DNA from: Armatimonadota bacterium
Lineage (GTDB): Bacteria > Armatimonadota > Zipacnadia > Zipacnadales > JABUFB01
DNA: 6,057 bases
NCBI GenBank assembly: GCA_018056145.1
Contig: JAGPGE010000381.1
Coordinates: 1 to 6,057 of the forward strand
Reading direction: 5' to 3'
Shown here: piece after piece, positions 5,414 through 6,057 of the stretch
Position numbering within the stretch: position 1 is the stretch's first letter
Layout: the number at the start of each line of letters is the position of its first letter
The notes under the pieces: generated by a model
Seen by the model: only the letters and a program-made list of their open reading frames with translations
The model's database searches: none
Told to the model about the DNA's origin: nothing
Translations under genes and position numbers: made by a program

Positions 5414-6057
5414 ATGTCCGGCCAGATCATCTCAGCCAGCAGGCGCACGGACATTCCCGCTCTGTACTCAGAGTGGCTCACGCGGCGGATCGCCGCCGGG
5501 TTCTGCCGTTACCGGCATCCCTTCACGCGCCAGTGGATGACCGTGAGCCTGCGCCCCGAGGACGTGGGCGGATTGGTCCTGTGGACGCGCAATATCGGGC
5601 CCCTGATGCCCCATCTTGACGGGATCTGGGCGCTGTACCCCTTCTATGTGCAGATAACCATCAACGACTACCCGGCGCAATTCGAGCCGCGCGTGCAGGC
5701 TGCTTGGGAAGCTGTGGGGCAGGCCCGCGAGCTGTCAAGCCGCTTCGGACCTGACGCGCTGGTCTGGCGGTTCGACCCCATCGTCCTCACGCCGGAAATT
5801 GGGGCTGCCGAGACCCTCGCGCGCTTCGGCCGTCTCGCCCGGCAGCTTGAGGGCGCCACGCAGGCCTGCGTCTTCAGCTTCATGTCGCCGTACCGACGAC
5901 AGCAGCACGCATTCCGCGCGGCGGGTGTGGAGTACCGCGAACCGTGCGCGGAAGAGCGCCTGGATCTCGCACTCGCGATGGCTCACATCGCCTCGGACCA
6001 TGGCTTCTCGCTTGCCGCCTGCTGCAACGCGGACCTGCTGTCCGGGCCGGTGGCGAG
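5414..6057 (+). CDS. DUF1848 family protein, N-terminal 214 residues (3' end cut by window)
   Basis: The frame opens at ATG 5414 behind a strong ribosome binding site and runs without a stop to the right edge. The hallmarks of DUF1848 (PF08902) are visible: IISASRRTDIPALYSEW (5-21), HPFTRQWMTVSLRPEDV (35-51), GLVLWTRNIGPLMPHLD (53-69), LYPFYVQITIN (74-84), ALVWRFDPIVLTPE (115-128) and CVFSFMSPYRR (152-162). Family members run to roughly 280-320 residues and end in a Cys-containing segment, so about two thirds is present. Cys203 and Cys204 (SLAACCNADL) sit where that region begins. The biochemical function of the family is not established; an iron-sulfur or other metal site has been thought plausible from the conserved cysteines. 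It is read divergently from the oxidoreductase-cobO operon, so a functional link is only possible, not shown. The family assignment is confident. Confidence 0.92.
   Translation, partial: MSGQIISASRRTDIPALYSEWLTRRIAAGFCRYRHPFTRQWMTVSLRPEDVGGLVLWTRNIGPLMPHLDGIWALYPFYVQITINDYPAQFEPRVQAAWEAVGQARELSSRFGPDALVWRFDPIVLTPEIGAAETLARFGRLARQLEGATQACVFSFMSPYRRQQHAFRAAGVEYREPCAEERLDLALAMAHIASDHGFSLAACCNADLLSGPVA

Overview
The window is GC-rich (roughly two thirds G+C by eye), densely coding bacterial DNA. It holds six protein genes, two of them cut by the window edges, with no RNA genes, insertion sequences or CRISPR arrays. A predicted outer-membrane lipoprotein with a clear lipobox points to a diderm (Gram-negative type) bacterium. 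High GC, a FAD-dependent oxidoreductase of the FAD_oxidored type, an acetyl-xylan-esterase-like hydrolase and a DUF1848 protein together recall uncultured Armatimonadota- or Planctomycetota-like genomes. That placement is an impression only; nothing here fixes the taxon.

Layout. Positions 2-1048 (+) hold the C-terminal part of an unrecognised, mostly helical protein. A strong hairpin at 1078-1111 lies between it and the convergent minus-strand block and looks like a shared terminator. The minus-strand block reads right to left. It starts with a FAD-dependent oxidoreductase (5275-3896), followed after 34 nt by the corrinoid adenosyltransferase CobO (3861-3331). CobO overlaps by 4 nt (TTGA) an alpha/beta-hydrolase-fold protein (3334-2303). 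After an 80-nt gap comes a lipoprotein with a carboxypeptidase-regulatory-like segment (2222-1200). A 138-nt divergent intergenic region (5276-5413) separates this block from a plus-strand DUF1848 gene (5414 to the window end).

How they may work together. The spacing makes the oxidoreductase, cobO and hydrolase a likely single transcription unit. CobO makes adenosylcobalamin from cob(I)alamin and ATP, yet no other cobalamin gene is visible, so it probably serves salvage or a cobalamin-dependent enzyme encoded elsewhere. The most striking observation is that the hydrolase keeps the overall fold landmarks and the acid residue. It has Gly instead of Ser/Cys at the nucleophile elbow and no histidine in its last 132 residues, so it looks like a pseudoenzyme. 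The oxidoreductase also carries an unusual cysteine cluster before its last FAD-binding segment. These features make the cluster worth a comparative look, but the window alone does not prove a new system.
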